Assembly (NCBI GenBank): GCA_037045055.1
Contig: JBAOHJ010000002.1
Coordinates: 310,001-374,000 of the forward strand
Direction: 5' to 3'
DNA: 64,000 nucleotides
Origin: Phosphoribacter sp037045055
GTDB lineage: Bacteria > Actinomycetota > Actinomycetes > Actinomycetales > Dermatophilaceae
The number at the start of each line of letters is the position of its first letter. Within the stretch, counting starts at the first letter, position 1. Both the position numbers and the translations under genes were made by a program. Below the pieces are notes generated by a model, which did no database searches, was not told where the DNA came from, and worked only from the letters and a program-made list of their open reading frames with translations. Below are positions 17,466 through 25,743 of this stretch, one piece after another.

Positions 17466-17936
17466 CTACATCGGCGCGGTGGAGTCCTTCGGTCGCAGCG
17501 TCCACAGCGTCACCATCTCGGCGATGACGGCTCCGTCGTCGCGGGTGATGACCACCGGCACCTCGAACTCGGGGCGCATCCCGGCGTCCAGCTGCGCGGT
17601 GACCTCGCTGGCGGAGTAAGGCATCTCGGCCACCGCGGTGATCTGTCCCATCGCCACCCTGCGGTAGGTGATCTGGGCCTGCACGGCCAGCGGCACGGCC
17701 CGCTCGAGCTGGTCGCCGAACGCGGCGAGCACGATGATCCCGCTGGCGGCCTCGCCGAGCGTGAAGATCGCCCCGGCCTGCGGACCGCCGAGGTGGTTGT
17801 GGAACTTGTCCTGGTCGGGCAGGCGCACGACGGCCTTCGTGGGCAACGCCTCGTCGATGACCAGCCCCATCGTCCTGGCCATGGGTACTCGGCGCAGGAA
17901 GTCCTCGCCGACGTCCGCGGGGTTGAGTGTTGGCAT
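17466..17936 (-). CDS. Hot-dog thioesterase-like protein (DUF4442-like)
   Basis: Single hot-dog protein of 156 residues. The central helix with GGPQAGAIFTLGEAASGIIVLAAFG is the acyl-CoA thioesterase core, and the strand AVQAQITYRRVAMGQITAVAE follows. DUF4442 and PaaI-like families share this layout; the exact acyl-CoA is unknown. ATG 17936 has an AT-rich upstream region with TTAC/GTAA arms at 17946-17959 that may be an operator. It is convergent with hsp20. Confidence 0.8.
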   Translation of the reverse strand: MPTLNPADVGEDFLRRVPMARTMGLVIDEALPTKAVVRLPDQDKFHNHLGGPQAGAIFTLGEAASGIIVLAAFGDQLERAVPLAVQAQITYRRVAMGQITAVAEMPYSASEVTAQLDAGMRPEFEVPVVITRDDGAVIAEMVTLWTLRPKDSTAPM

Positions 17937-18038
17937 GACCAGAAGTTACCAATCAGTAATAATCGGGTCAATGCACGGCGGGGCGTAACGTCCTGTTTTC
18001 GGCGTGGACCGGCGCGTGAGATTTGTTACGGTCAGACC

Positions 18039-18752
18039 GTGCCCAAGCGCGCCGTGGTGGCCCTCGTGCCGGGGATCTGGCGGATGCCGCTGGTCGGGGA
18101 CCTGGTCAACGGGTTCCTCCTGCGCGATGCCGACGGGCAGGTCACCGTCGTCGACGTCGGCCTACCCCGCTGCGCCCCCCGCGTCCTGGCCGCCCTGGAG
18201 GCGATCGGTGCCGGGCCCGGCGACGTCACCCGCATCCTGCTCACCCACGCTCACGTCGACCATGTCGGGGCCGCGGCCAAGGTGGCCCGCGTCACCGGCC
18301 ACGGCGTCGTCGTCCACGCGGCCGACGCCGAGTACGTCCGCACCGGGCAGGGGCCGCCCCGCGACCGGTCATCCCGGATGGGTCGGCTGCTGGGATCGCT
18401 CAACAACGGGTTCGATCCGGTCGCGGTCGACGACGAGCTGCACGACGGGCAAGTGCTCCCGATCGCCGGCGGTCTGCGGGTCATCCACACGCCGGGGCAC
18501 TCGCCCGGCCATGTGGCATACCTGCACGAACCCACCGGCACCCTGGTGACCGGCGACTCGATCTTCAACGTCCGTGGGCTGCGCTGGCCCTTCGCGGCGT
18601 TCTGCACGGACTTCCGGATGACCCGACAGACGGCGCATCGACTGGTCGAGACCGACTACGAGGTGGCCGCGTTCACCCACGGCAAGGAGCTGACCGACAA
18701 CCCCCGAGCGGCGATCGGGGCCTTCCTCGTGCGACAGGGCTGGTCGCGCTAG
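18039..18752 (+). CDS. MBL-fold metallo-hydrolase (glyoxalase II-like)
   Basis: Metallo-beta-lactamase-fold hydrolase of 237 residues. The dinuclear metal motif THAHVDHVG is near residue 68, the next histidine is in HTPGHSPGHVAYLH and the bridging aspartate in LVTGDSIFNVRG. The layout fits small glyoxalase-II-like hydrolases, although such genes act on many substrates. GTG 18039 is taken as start because the protein begins directly with the usual VPGIWRMPLVGDLVNGFLL strand. A -10-like GTTACG ends 12 bp upstream, so the leader would be very short. Confidence 0.83.
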   Translation: MPKRAVVALVPGIWRMPLVGDLVNGFLLRDADGQVTVVDVGLPRCAPRVLAALEAIGAGPGDVTRILLTHAHVDHVGAAAKVARVTGHGVVVHAADAEYVRTGQGPPRDRSSRMGRLLGSLNNGFDPVAVDDELHDGQVLPIAGGLRVIHTPGHSPGHVAYLHEPTGTLVTGDSIFNVRGLRWPFAAFCTDFRMTRQTAHRLVETDYEVAAFTHGKELTDNPRAAIGAFLVRQGWSR

Positions 18753-18817
18753 CCGTTCGGTCCAGGCACGTTGGTCCACCGCAGGCCGGGGCGAGGTCGT
18801 CGACCGGGACATGGGCG

Positions 18818-19189
18818 TCAGCGGGCCGCCATGGTCTGCTGATAGAGGGCGAGCCGCGGCGCCCCGTCCACCAGGACGTAGGTGCTGGTCATGATCGCGT
18901 CGAAGGGGGCCTGCTCGCCGCGGAAGGCGCTCGCTCGGTAGACCAGCGCGACCGTGCCCGCCCCCAGGGGCACCAACCGCTCGTCGGCCAACTCGTAGCG
19001 GTCCCAGGCCGGCGCGTTGCTGAGTGACGAAACGACCGCGCCTCTGTCGAGGACGGCGCCGTTGACCAGGATCATGAGGCCCTCGGGCGTCATGAGGTCC
19101 CCGTAGAACTGGCCCCCGGTCGACCGACACAAGGCGTCCCAGCCCTGGCGCTCCAGGGCGATCACGGCGTCTCGGGTGAGCTGGTCCAT
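18818..19189 (-). CDS. NTF2-like / DUF4440 protein
   Basis: Protein of 123 residues with a SnoaL/DUF4440-like sequence: an N-terminal helix (ALERQGWDALCRSTGGQFYG), the strand pair DLMTPEGLMILVNGAVLD and the C-terminal TSTYVLVDGAPRLALYQQT. ATG 19189 gives a complete domain. The same frame stays open further up (to 19612) and there encodes a well-biased, hydrophobic stretch that may be a remnant or a genuine N-terminal extension. No operon partner. Confidence 0.72.
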   Translation of the reverse strand: MDQLTRDAVIALERQGWDALCRSTGGQFYGDLMTPEGLMILVNGAVLDRGAVVSSLSNAPAWDRYELADERLVPLGAGTVALVYRASAFRGEQAPFDAIMTSTYVLVDGAPRLALYQQTMAAR

Positions 19190-19719
19190 CTCTAGACCGT
19201 AATCGCCGCACCGGCTCCGTTGTGGCCAAGGGCCGAGCCGTCGCTGCCGTCCGCCCACCGCACCGACGCCGACGGCGAGCCCGATCGCCCCCGCGGACAG
19301 GGCGAGGGTCCGGCTGGCGTAGCGGACGACCAGCGCCGCCGCCGCGACGCTGACGAAGGTGAGGGTGGTGCAACAGCGCAGCGACGCGGCCAGGTACGGA
19401 TGGCCCCAGAGGGAGCCGAACGCCTGAGTCGCACGGCGCAGCAAGCCCTCCGTGCGGACCGTCGGTGGGTGACTCCGCAGCGCGAGCGCCGGGAACCAGC
19501 AGTGGGTATGCCGCGCCCGGCAGGTCTCGGGACCGGCGGGCCGCGCCGAGGTCGCCAATGTCCCGCCATCCGGGCCCCCCACGCCAACCCAACTTGACGT
19601 TATCTGTGACAAAACCTAACCTAATGTCGGTGCCCGGCCGCGGATCGGGCCGACCTCCCGCAACGAGACGAGCGCCCGATGCCCCCTGCCCCGACGCCGC
19701 AGTGCGTCGCCGACCGGGC
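19190..19719. other. Gap with membrane-like in-frame sequence on the minus strand
   Basis: Between the DUF4440 gene and the divergent carboxylate-amine ligase gene there are 530 bp. On the minus strand, in frame with the DUF4440 gene, 19230-19500 has strong G/C third-position bias and encodes two hydrophobic segments (LTFVSVAAAALVVRYA and LALSAGAIGLAVGVGAVGG). There is no clear start and no stop before the DUF4440 gene. It may be a pseudogene remnant, or the DUF4440 protein may be longer and membrane-attached. Confidence 0.5.
19594..19622 (+). promoter_or_regulatory. Candidate sigma-70-type promoter for the ligase gene
   Basis: TTGACG at 19594-19599 and TAACCT at 19617-19622 are 17 bp apart in an AT-rich pocket, about 100 bp upstream of the GTG at 19720. 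Pattern recognition only. Confidence 0.45.
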
Positions 19720-20907
19720 GTGAGCAGCTCCGCCGCAAGCACTCCCACGGTCGAGTTCGCGCCGTCGCGGGGCCGGACCCTGGGGGTCGAGTGGGAGCTC
19801 GGACTGCTCGACCCGCACACCCTGGACCTGGTCTCTCGCGCCGACCACCTGCTGGACCTGGCCGGCATCGACACCACCGAGGGCGGCGGGCCACCCCCGG
19901 GGCGCACCCTGCACACGCGGCATACCAAGACGCGCTCGACGCTGACCAAGGAATTGCTGCGCAACACCGTCGAAGTCGTCACCGGGGTGTGTGCCAACGC
20001 GGCCGAGGCCGCGGCCGACCTGCAGGAGGGCCTGGAGCGGGTCCGTCGCGCGGCCGCCGAGCTCGACGTGCTGCTCTACGGCGGCGGGTCGCACCCCTTC
20101 GCCCGGTGGGCCGACCAGGAGGTGACGCCGGGGGAGCGCTACGCCACCCTCATCGACCGCACCCAGTGGTGGGGGCGACAGATGGTCATTTTCGGCGTGC
20201 ACGTGCACGTGGGAGTTACCTCGGCGGCCAAGGTGTGGCCGCTGGTCAACGCCCTGCTCACCTATCACCCGCACCTGACCGCCCTGGCGGCCTCGTCGCC
20301 CTGGTGGGCCGGCGAGGACACCGGCTACGCCAGCAACCGGACGATGCTGTTCCAGCAGTTGCCGACGGCTGGCCTGCCCTTCCAGTTCGAGAGCTGGCCG
20401 GACTACCGCAGCTACCTGCACGACGTCTTCACCACCGGCGTGGTGTCCGACGCCACCGAGCTGCGCTGGGACATCCGCCCGTCGCTGCGCCTCGGGACCA
20501 TCGAGGTGCGCGCCTGCGACGGCATGTCCGACCCTCGCGAGGTGGCCGCCGTTGCCGCGCTCGTGCACTGCCTGGTGGCGGACCTGGAGTGCCGTCTCGA
20601 CGAGGGGACCTTGCCCCAGCCCCTGCCGCCCTGGCACCTCCAGGAGAACAAGTGGCGGGCGGCTCGCTACGGCCTGGAGGCCATCGTCATCCTCGACGCC
20701 GAGAGCCGGGAGGGCTCGGTCGTCGAGGACCTCTACGGCCTGCTCGAGCGGCTCACCCCGGTGGCCCGGCGCCTGGGCTGCGTGCCGGAGCTCGCCGGGA
20801 TCGAGGGCATCCTGCGCGACGGGGCCGGCTACCAGCGCCAGCGCGCCGCGGTGGCGGCAGCCGGCGGCGACCTCGCCGCCGCGGTGCGTGCTATGACGGT
20901 GCGCTGA
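19720..20907 (+). CDS. Carboxylate-amine ligase, YbdK/GCS2 family
   Basis: ATP-dependent ligase of the glutamate-cysteine ligase family 2, 395 residues. Visible motifs are the N-terminal LGVEWELGLLD (Mg/ATP-binding glutamates), ELLRNTVEVVTGVC, GGGSHPFARW, GVHVHVGV and WDIRPSLRLGTIEVRACDG. Family members show weak glutamate-cysteine ligase activity; in actinobacteria some make other gamma-glutamyl compounds. The GTG at 19720 is used because similarity starts at residue 13. It ends 12 bp before the convergent CU044_5270-type gene. Confidence 0.9.
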   Translation: MSSSAASTPTVEFAPSRGRTLGVEWELGLLDPHTLDLVSRADHLLDLAGIDTTEGGGPPPGRTLHTRHTKTRSTLTKELLRNTVEVVTGVCANAAEAAADLQEGLERVRRAAAELDVLLYGGGSHPFARWADQEVTPGERYATLIDRTQWWGRQMVIFGVHVHVGVTSAAKVWPLVNALLTYHPHLTALAASSPWWAGEDTGYASNRTMLFQQLPTAGLPFQFESWPDYRSYLHDVFTTGVVSDATELRWDIRPSLRLGTIEVRACDGMSDPREVAAVAALVHCLVADLECRLDEGTLPQPLPPWHLQENKWRAARYGLEAIVILDAESREGSVVEDLYGLLERLTPVARRLGCVPELAGIEGILRDGAGYQRQRAAVAAAGGDLAAAVRAMTVR

Positions 20908-20919
20908 CCGATAGCCGGA

Positions 20920-21846
20920 TCACGTGGTGGGCGAGCCGGATCCGGCCGACCCCGACGTGGAGCCGAGGCCGGGTCGCGACGGAGCCGAGCCCGGCACGAC
21001 GGTCCCGTCGGCGAGCACGAGGTCGTAGCGCATCAGGGTGGCCGGGCCACCCTCGCCGCTCGGCGGCAGCGGACCGGCCTCGAAGGCCCGTCCTGGCCAC
21101 CAGGCGACGTACCGCCCGCTCTCGACGGTTGCCACGACGCTGCGCTCGCCGGCGTGGATCGTCACCCCGGCGACGTCCGGGCCGACGGTGCCCTCGGCGA
21201 AAGACACCGGCGGCTCGCCGAGCTGCGCGACGAAGCCCTCGAGCAGCTGACCGTGCCCGGCCGTGGGCGCGGCCCCGTCGCCGCCGCCCACCGCCAGGTG
21301 AACCTCCTGCGGGGGGGCGTGCGACCCCACCGGGTCGCGGGCGATGCAGGCAGCCGAGGCGCCGCGCCCCGGGCCGCCGGACCGCAGCAGCACGCCGACC
21401 CACTCGCCGCGTCGTTCGGCCACGACGGGTGTGGCAGCCTCGGCGTCGACCGGCGCACGCATCTCGGGGCTGACCTCGGCGAGCGTATCCCGGCAGGCGC
21501 GAGTCACCTCGGCGACGTCCTCGGTGGAGGCAACCGTCGGGGTGGGGGTCCACGACGCGTATGCCGCGCCGCCCCCGCCGATCCCGGGGGCCACCACCAG
21601 TGCGGCGGCCAGGGTCGCCGCGGCGCCAGGGAGCAGGACGGCGCGCCGCCGCCACCACGGCAAGGCGGCCGAAGGCATGTCCAACGCCCACGCCGGGTCG
21701 GCCTGCAGGGTGGCGGCGCCGGCGAGGATGCGCTCGAGGGCGGCATCCCCGCGGGTGCGCTCGGCGTCAGTGAGCGGCCCCGGTGCGGCGTCGAGGCTGC
21801 GCAGCGCGACGAGGTCGCGTCGGTCGAGAAGCTCGATGGGGCTCAT
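20920..21846 (-). CDS. CU044_5270-type membrane protein, sigma-factor partner
   Basis: Protein of 308 residues with a cytoplasmic N-terminus (SPIELLDRRDLVALRSLD), one membrane segment near residues 69-95 (RAVLLPGAAATLAAALVVAPGIG) and an extracytoplasmic Ala/Gly-rich domain. This topology matches the CU044_5270 family encoded after ECF sigma factors in actinobacteria, probably anti-sigma or signal-transmitting. Its ATG overlaps the sigma gene stop (ATGA at 21843-21846), so the two are coupled. There is no zinc-binding HxxxCxxC motif, so it is not a ZAS-type anti-sigma factor. Confidence 0.8.
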   Translation of the reverse strand: MSPIELLDRRDLVALRSLDAAPGPLTDAERTRGDAALERILAGAATLQADPAWALDMPSAALPWWRRRAVLLPGAAATLAAALVVAPGIGGGGAAYASWTPTPTVASTEDVAEVTRACRDTLAEVSPEMRAPVDAEAATPVVAERRGEWVGVLLRSGGPGRGASAACIARDPVGSHAPPQEVHLAVGGGDGAAPTAGHGQLLEGFVAQLGEPPVSFAEGTVGPDVAGVTIHAGERSVVATVESGRYVAWWPGRAFEAGPLPPSGEGGPATLMRYDLVLADGTVVPGSAPSRPGLGSTSGSAGSGSPTT

Positions 21847-22343
21847 GAGTGACTCTCCTGTGGAGTGCGGGTCGGGGCCGCGGTGGCCGGGGTGGGGTCC
21901 AGGTATCCGCGCAGCGCGCGCCGGGCGCGGGACAGCCGCAGCCGGTATGCCGCGGCGGTGGTGCCGAGCACGCGGGCGGCCTGCGGGGAGGGCAGGTCGT
22001 CGAAGATCGCCAGGGCGAGGACCTCCTGCTCGGCGTCCGAGAGCCGGTGCCATGCGGCGGCGAGGTCCAGGCGCCTGGCGACGTGGTCGCCGGCGACGTC
22101 GGCGCACCTCGGATCGTCCGGCGCGGCATGGGCGTCGGCGATCCGGACGGCCAACGCCTCGCGCCGGATCTGGCCGCGTCGGGCGTTGAGCAGGCAGTGC
22201 CGAGCCACCCCGAACAACCACGCCCGGGCGTCGCCGGGCCGCCCGGGCACCTGGTCGAGCCGGCGCCACGCGACGAGGAACGTCTCGGCGGCGACGTCCT
22301 CGGCCTCGCCCGGGTCGGTGCGTCGCCGGACGAAGCGCAGCAC
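21843..22343 (-). CDS. ECF-type RNA polymerase sigma factor
   Basis: Sigma-70 family factor, 166 residues from the GTG at 22343. Region 2 includes DPGEAEDVAAETFLVAWRRL and region 4 includes LSDAEQEVLALAIFDDLPSPQAARVLGTT with the following helix SRARRALRGYL. In-frame codons just upstream (about 22344-22380) still encode region 2.1-like LPALFDDAYAD, but no ATG, GTG or TTG precedes them; a nearby GTG at 22408 is in another frame. The true N-terminus is therefore uncertain. It is cotranscribed with the CU044_5270-type gene. Confidence 0.85.
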   Translation of the reverse strand: MLRFVRRRTDPGEAEDVAAETFLVAWRRLDQVPGRPGDARAWLFGVARHCLLNARRGQIRREALAVRIADAHAAPDDPRCADVAGDHVARRLDLAAAWHRLSDAEQEVLALAIFDDLPSPQAARVLGTTAAAYRLRLSRARRALRGYLDPTPATAAPTRTPQESHS

Positions 22344-22464
22344 GTCGGCATACGCGTCGTCGAAGAGCGCCGGAAGCGCTGGTGCCGATCCTCGGTCAGT
22401 GCTCGCACACCCCTGACCTGTCCGGCACCGGCAGTGGTGTGTCGGGCGGGGACGCCCGCGGTGG

Positions 22465-23025
22465 TTACGGCGCCCAGCCGGGGTCGCGGCCGATCAGCGC
22501 GATGAGCCGGTCCTGGGGGGAGGCGTCGGGAGCCACCGGCTGCGGGGTGCCGAACTGGCCGGACTCGTGCAGCGCCGGGCCGACCGCCGACATCCCCTGG
22601 TATGCCGCCGCCGCGTAGTCGGCATCCAGCGCGGCGTCCTGACCGGTGGCCTTGGCCAGGTCCCAGGCGTGGGCGAACAGGTCGAAGGTGTAGAAGCTGT
22701 CGATGACTCGCGCCAGCGGCATGGTCCCGGACATCGTCGTCTCGACCGGCCGATCCGCGTCCGGCCCGTCGAGCAGGTCCTGCACCGCCTGCCCCTGGGC
22801 TCGCAGCCGGCGGACCGGGTCCTTCTCCTCGGGCACCTGCACCGTGACGCCCATCCCGGACAGCATCCCCGGCAGCCACCCCAGGTGCTCGACGACGTCG
22901 CGGGCGACCCACTCCGGCACCGGGGTCCGCGCGTCCCAGTCCGACACCCCGTCGGCCAGCGCGAGGAATCGCGCGTTGAGCAGGCGGTGGCGATCCGCGG
23001 GTGTGGCGTCGGTGAGCTCGGACAC
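22465..23025 (-). CDS. TIGR03086/maleylpyruvate-isomerase-like DinB protein
   Basis: Four-helix DinB-fold protein of 186 residues. The first helix carries HRLLNARFLALADGV, followed by WVARDVVEHLGWLPGML with the metal-binding His, and a later FDLFAHAWDLAKATG with the second conserved His. This is the mycothiol-maleylpyruvate-isomerase-like N-terminal domain common in actinobacteria (TIGR03086), where many members are thiol-dependent transferases of unknown substrate. GTG 23025 is preceded by GGAGG. It lies between the sigma gene and an F420-type gene on the same strand. Confidence 0.85.
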   Translation of the reverse strand: MSELTDATPADRHRLLNARFLALADGVSDWDARTPVPEWVARDVVEHLGWLPGMLSGMGVTVQVPEEKDPVRRLRAQGQAVQDLLDGPDADRPVETTMSGTMPLARVIDSFYTFDLFAHAWDLAKATGQDAALDADYAAAAYQGMSAVGPALHESGQFGTPQPVAPDASPQDRLIALIGRDPGWAP

Positions 23026-23074
23026 GGGCGCGACCTCCGGGGTCGGGAGGCCCCAGCCTAACCCGTGGGCCGGG

Positions 23075-23578
23075 TCAGTCGCCCGGTGCGGGGTCGACCC
23101 GGAAGATCGGGTATGCCGCCGCGACGGGCTCGAAGTCCGCGACCGGACTGGTGTGCGCGACGGGCAGGTGGGGCCGGGCTCCGGGCACCTGGTCGAGGAA
23201 CTGCTTGAGCAACGGCGCCCGCTGAGCCGGTGGGATCTCCACCAACTGCACCGCCCGGCGGCCCCGGCGTTCGATGACCGCCCGGCCACCGTTGGCGCGG
23301 ACGTTGCGCACCCAGTTGCATCGGTCGCCGAGCATCGCTCCCAGGTAGTCCTGGCCGTCGACCCGGGTGACGCCGAGGGGGAAGCGGGTGGGTCGTCCAC
23401 TCGTGCGGCCGGGCACTTCCAGGGTGATCCAGCGCTCGCCGACCAGACCCTTGCCGAAGGCCCAGGCCCACAGGCGTGCATAGCGGCGCGCGGTCGCGTT
23501 GCCGGCCCCACCGGCATACATGCGCCGCAGTCGTTGCGCGTCGCGCCGGGAGAGCCATCGAGAGAGCCTGGACCACAT
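23075..23578 (-). CDS. F420-type nitroreductase / deazaflavin-dependent protein (Ddn-like)
   Basis: Split-barrel flavin protein of 167 residues of the deazaflavin-dependent nitroreductase family (TIGR00026, DUF385). The core is ITLEVPGRTSGRPTRFPLG and LGDRCNWVRNVRANGGRAVIERRGRR, the phosphate and cofactor contacts. Family members use reduced F420 on quinones and nitroimidazoles. The gene suggests that this organism makes F420. ATG 23578 is the only good start. It lies 49 bp before the DinB-type gene and may share its promoter. Confidence 0.9.
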   Translation of the reverse strand: MWSRLSRWLSRRDAQRLRRMYAGGAGNATARRYARLWAWAFGKGLVGERWITLEVPGRTSGRPTRFPLGVTRVDGQDYLGAMLGDRCNWVRNVRANGGRAVIERRGRRAVQLVEIPPAQRAPLLKQFLDQVPGARPHLPVAHTSPVADFEPVAAAYPIFRVDPAPGD

Positions 23579-23679
23579 GGGACCATCCTCGCCCGGCGGC
23601 GCACGGATCGGCGCACGCAGCGGTGAGCTTCTCAGCGTCGGCGGCTAGGGTGCGCTCGCATGGGCGCGGGCGAAGGGCG

Positions 23680-25188
23680 GTGAGCCGAGTGCGGTCGCAG
23701 GAGGTTTCGCGCCGCTCGCTCGTGCTGGGCGGGCTCGGCCTGGCCGGGACCGCCGCGTTGGCAGCGTGCACGGGCGCACCGGCGCACGACGGCATGGCGA
23801 TGGGGTCGGGGCGGCCGATCGGCCCGGTCCCCCCGGCCAGCCCGTCCCCCGGGCAGCGGGTCGTCACGGCGGACCTCACCGCCCAGCCCGCCACCGTCGA
23901 CGTGGGGGGTCGCGCGGTGCCGACGTGGACCTACGGCACGCAGGTGCCCGGGCCGATGATTCGCGCCACGGCGGGCGACTTCCTGCGGGTGACGCTCGAC
24001 AACCGCCTCCCCGCCGATACCACGGTGCACTGGCACGGCATCCGGCTGCGCAACGCGGCCGACGGGGTGCCGGGGGTGACCCAGGACCCGGTCGCCCCGG
24101 GTGGGCGGTTCGTCTACGAGTTCACCGCGCCGGACCCGGGGACCTACTTCCTGCACCCGCACGTCGGCGTGCAACTCGACCGAGGCCTGCATGCCCCGCT
24201 CGTCGTCGACGACCCGCACGAGCCGGGCCGTTACGACCACGAGTGGGTCCTCGTCCTGGACGACTGGATCGACGGCACCGGTAGCACCCCCGACGAGGTG
24301 CTGGCGAGGCTGCGCGTCGACGGCACCTCGATGGGCGCCACCCACGGGGGCCACCCGTCGATGGGCATGGGCGGCGGGGGGATGTCGATGGGGCCGGCGC
24401 CGTGGGGCGATGCCGGCGACGTCGCCTACCCGCTGTACCTGATCAACGGCCGGTCACCGGTCGACCCGGTGACCTTCACCGGCTCACCCGGTCAGCGGGC
24501 GCGCCTGCGGGTGATCAACGCGGCGTCCGACACCGTGTTCGCGGTGGCGCTGGGCGGGCATCGCCTCACGGTCACGCACACCGACGGGTATGCCGTGGCG
24601 CCCACCGAGGCGGGGGCGGTCTATCTGGGCATGGGGGAGCGTTACGACGCGGTCGTCACCCTCGGCGACGGCGTCTTCCCCCTGGTGGCGGCTCCGTTCG
24701 GCAAGACCGGCCGCGCCCTGGCCCTGGTGCGCACCGGCCCCGGGAGCGCCCCAGGCGCCGATGTGGCCCCGGCCGAGCTGTCCGGCGACGTGCTCGTCGG
24801 GTCGAGCCTGCGACCGGCCGAGTCGGCCCGGCTGCCGCGGCGTTCGCCGGATGCGGCGGCCCGGCTCACCCTCACCGGGCAGATGCGTCCGTACCAGTGG
24901 GGGATCAACGGGGCGGCCTACGGCATGAACACCCCGCTGACCGTCCGGGCCGGCCAGCGGCTGCGGATCACCGTCACGAACATGACGATGATGACCCACC
25001 CGGTGCACGTGCACGGGCATACCTTCGCCCTGGTCGACAGCGGCCTGCGCAAGGACACCGTGTTGCTCGGCCCCATGCAGTCGCGGGCCGTCGACCTCGA
25101 GGCCGACAACCCCGGTGACTGGATGGCCCACTGCCACAACGCCTATCACGCCGAGGCCGGCATGATGATCCTGCTCAGGTACCAGTAG
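23680..25188 (+). CDS. Tat-exported multicopper oxidase lipoprotein
   Basis: Periplasm/surface copper oxidase of 502 residues. The N-terminus has a twin-arginine motif (SRRSLVLGG, residues 10-18) and a lipobox ending at Cys30 (LAAC). Copper ligands are seen in VHWHGIRLRN (residue 117), HPHVGVQLDRG, the C-terminal MTHPVHVHGHTF and HCHNAYHAEAGM near residue 484. A Met/Gly/His-rich loop around residues 210-240 (SMGMGGGGMSMG) resembles the methionine-rich region of CueO. Likely roles are Cu(I) oxidation or metal detoxification. Its 3' end overlaps the convergent GNAT gene by 14 bp. Confidence 0.92.
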   Translation: MSRVRSQEVSRRSLVLGGLGLAGTAALAACTGAPAHDGMAMGSGRPIGPVPPASPSPGQRVVTADLTAQPATVDVGGRAVPTWTYGTQVPGPMIRATAGDFLRVTLDNRLPADTTVHWHGIRLRNAADGVPGVTQDPVAPGGRFVYEFTAPDPGTYFLHPHVGVQLDRGLHAPLVVDDPHEPGRYDHEWVLVLDDWIDGTGSTPDEVLARLRVDGTSMGATHGGHPSMGMGGGGMSMGPAPWGDAGDVAYPLYLINGRSPVDPVTFTGSPGQRARLRVINAASDTVFAVALGGHRLTVTHTDGYAVAPTEAGAVYLGMGERYDAVVTLGDGVFPLVAAPFGKTGRALALVRTGPGSAPGADVAPAELSGDVLVGSSLRPAESARLPRRSPDAAARLTLTGQMRPYQWGINGAAYGMNTPLTVRAGQRLRITVTNMTMMTHPVHVHGHTFALVDSGLRKDTVLLGPMQSRAVDLEADNPGDWMAHCHNAYHAEAGMMILLRYQ

Positions 25189-25732
25189 GCGCGGGCCGCA
25201 GCCGGACCGTCATCTCCCGCTCACCTTGGCTCACCGAGTCGCACTCGACCTCGCCGACGCGAGCGAGCATCCGGGCCGAGGCGATGTTCCCGGGCAGCAG
25301 CACGGCGGTGAACCGCGCGATGCCCACGTCCATCGCCGCGTCGGCGAGGGTTCGCATGAGCAGCCCCCCGGCGCCCTGCCCCTGGATCTCGTCGGCCACG
25401 GTGACCGCGACGTCGGCGACCTCGGGGCGGCCCGGCAGGCGCACGGCGCGGGCCACCCCGACGACGACGTCGGCACGGGAGGTGCGCGGCCACACCAAGG
25501 CCAGGGCCAGGCGTTCGTCGATGACGATCCCGCCGACCAGCAGGTCGAGCTCACGGGTAGGCAGGCGGGGCCTGGGCTCGAGGAATCGGCTGTACCTGGA
25601 CTCCTCGCTCAGGTGGCGGAAGCCGCTGGCCAGGGCGGGCCGGTCGGCGGGGGTGAGCACCCGCACGGCCACGCGCAGGCCGCCGGAGAGGGTGGCGCGG
25701 CGGAGATAGGGGTGAGCCGGGTCCTCGGGCAT
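25175..25732 (-). CDS. GNAT-family N-acetyltransferase
   Basis: Acetyl-CoA-dependent transferase domain of 185 residues. The strand AVRVLTPADRPALASGFRHLSEESRYSRFL opens the fold, and VTVADEIQGQGAGGLLMRTLADAA contains the Q/R-x-x-G-x-G/A pyrophosphate loop; NIASARMLARVGEVE completes the fold. The ATG at 25732 is chosen because the preceding in-frame stretch is unrelated. It follows the thioesterase gene by 11 bp on the same strand, so they form a small operon, and overlaps the oxidase gene tail-to-tail. Confidence 0.88.
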   Translation of the reverse strand: MPEDPAHPYLRRATLSGGLRVAVRVLTPADRPALASGFRHLSEESRYSRFLEPRPRLPTRELDLLVGGIVIDERLALALVWPRTSRADVVVGVARAVRLPGRPEVADVAVTVADEIQGQGAGGLLMRTLADAAMDVGIARFTAVLLPGNIASARMLARVGEVECDSVSQGEREMTVRLRPAPTGT

Positions 25733-25743
25733 GGTCCGCGCCG

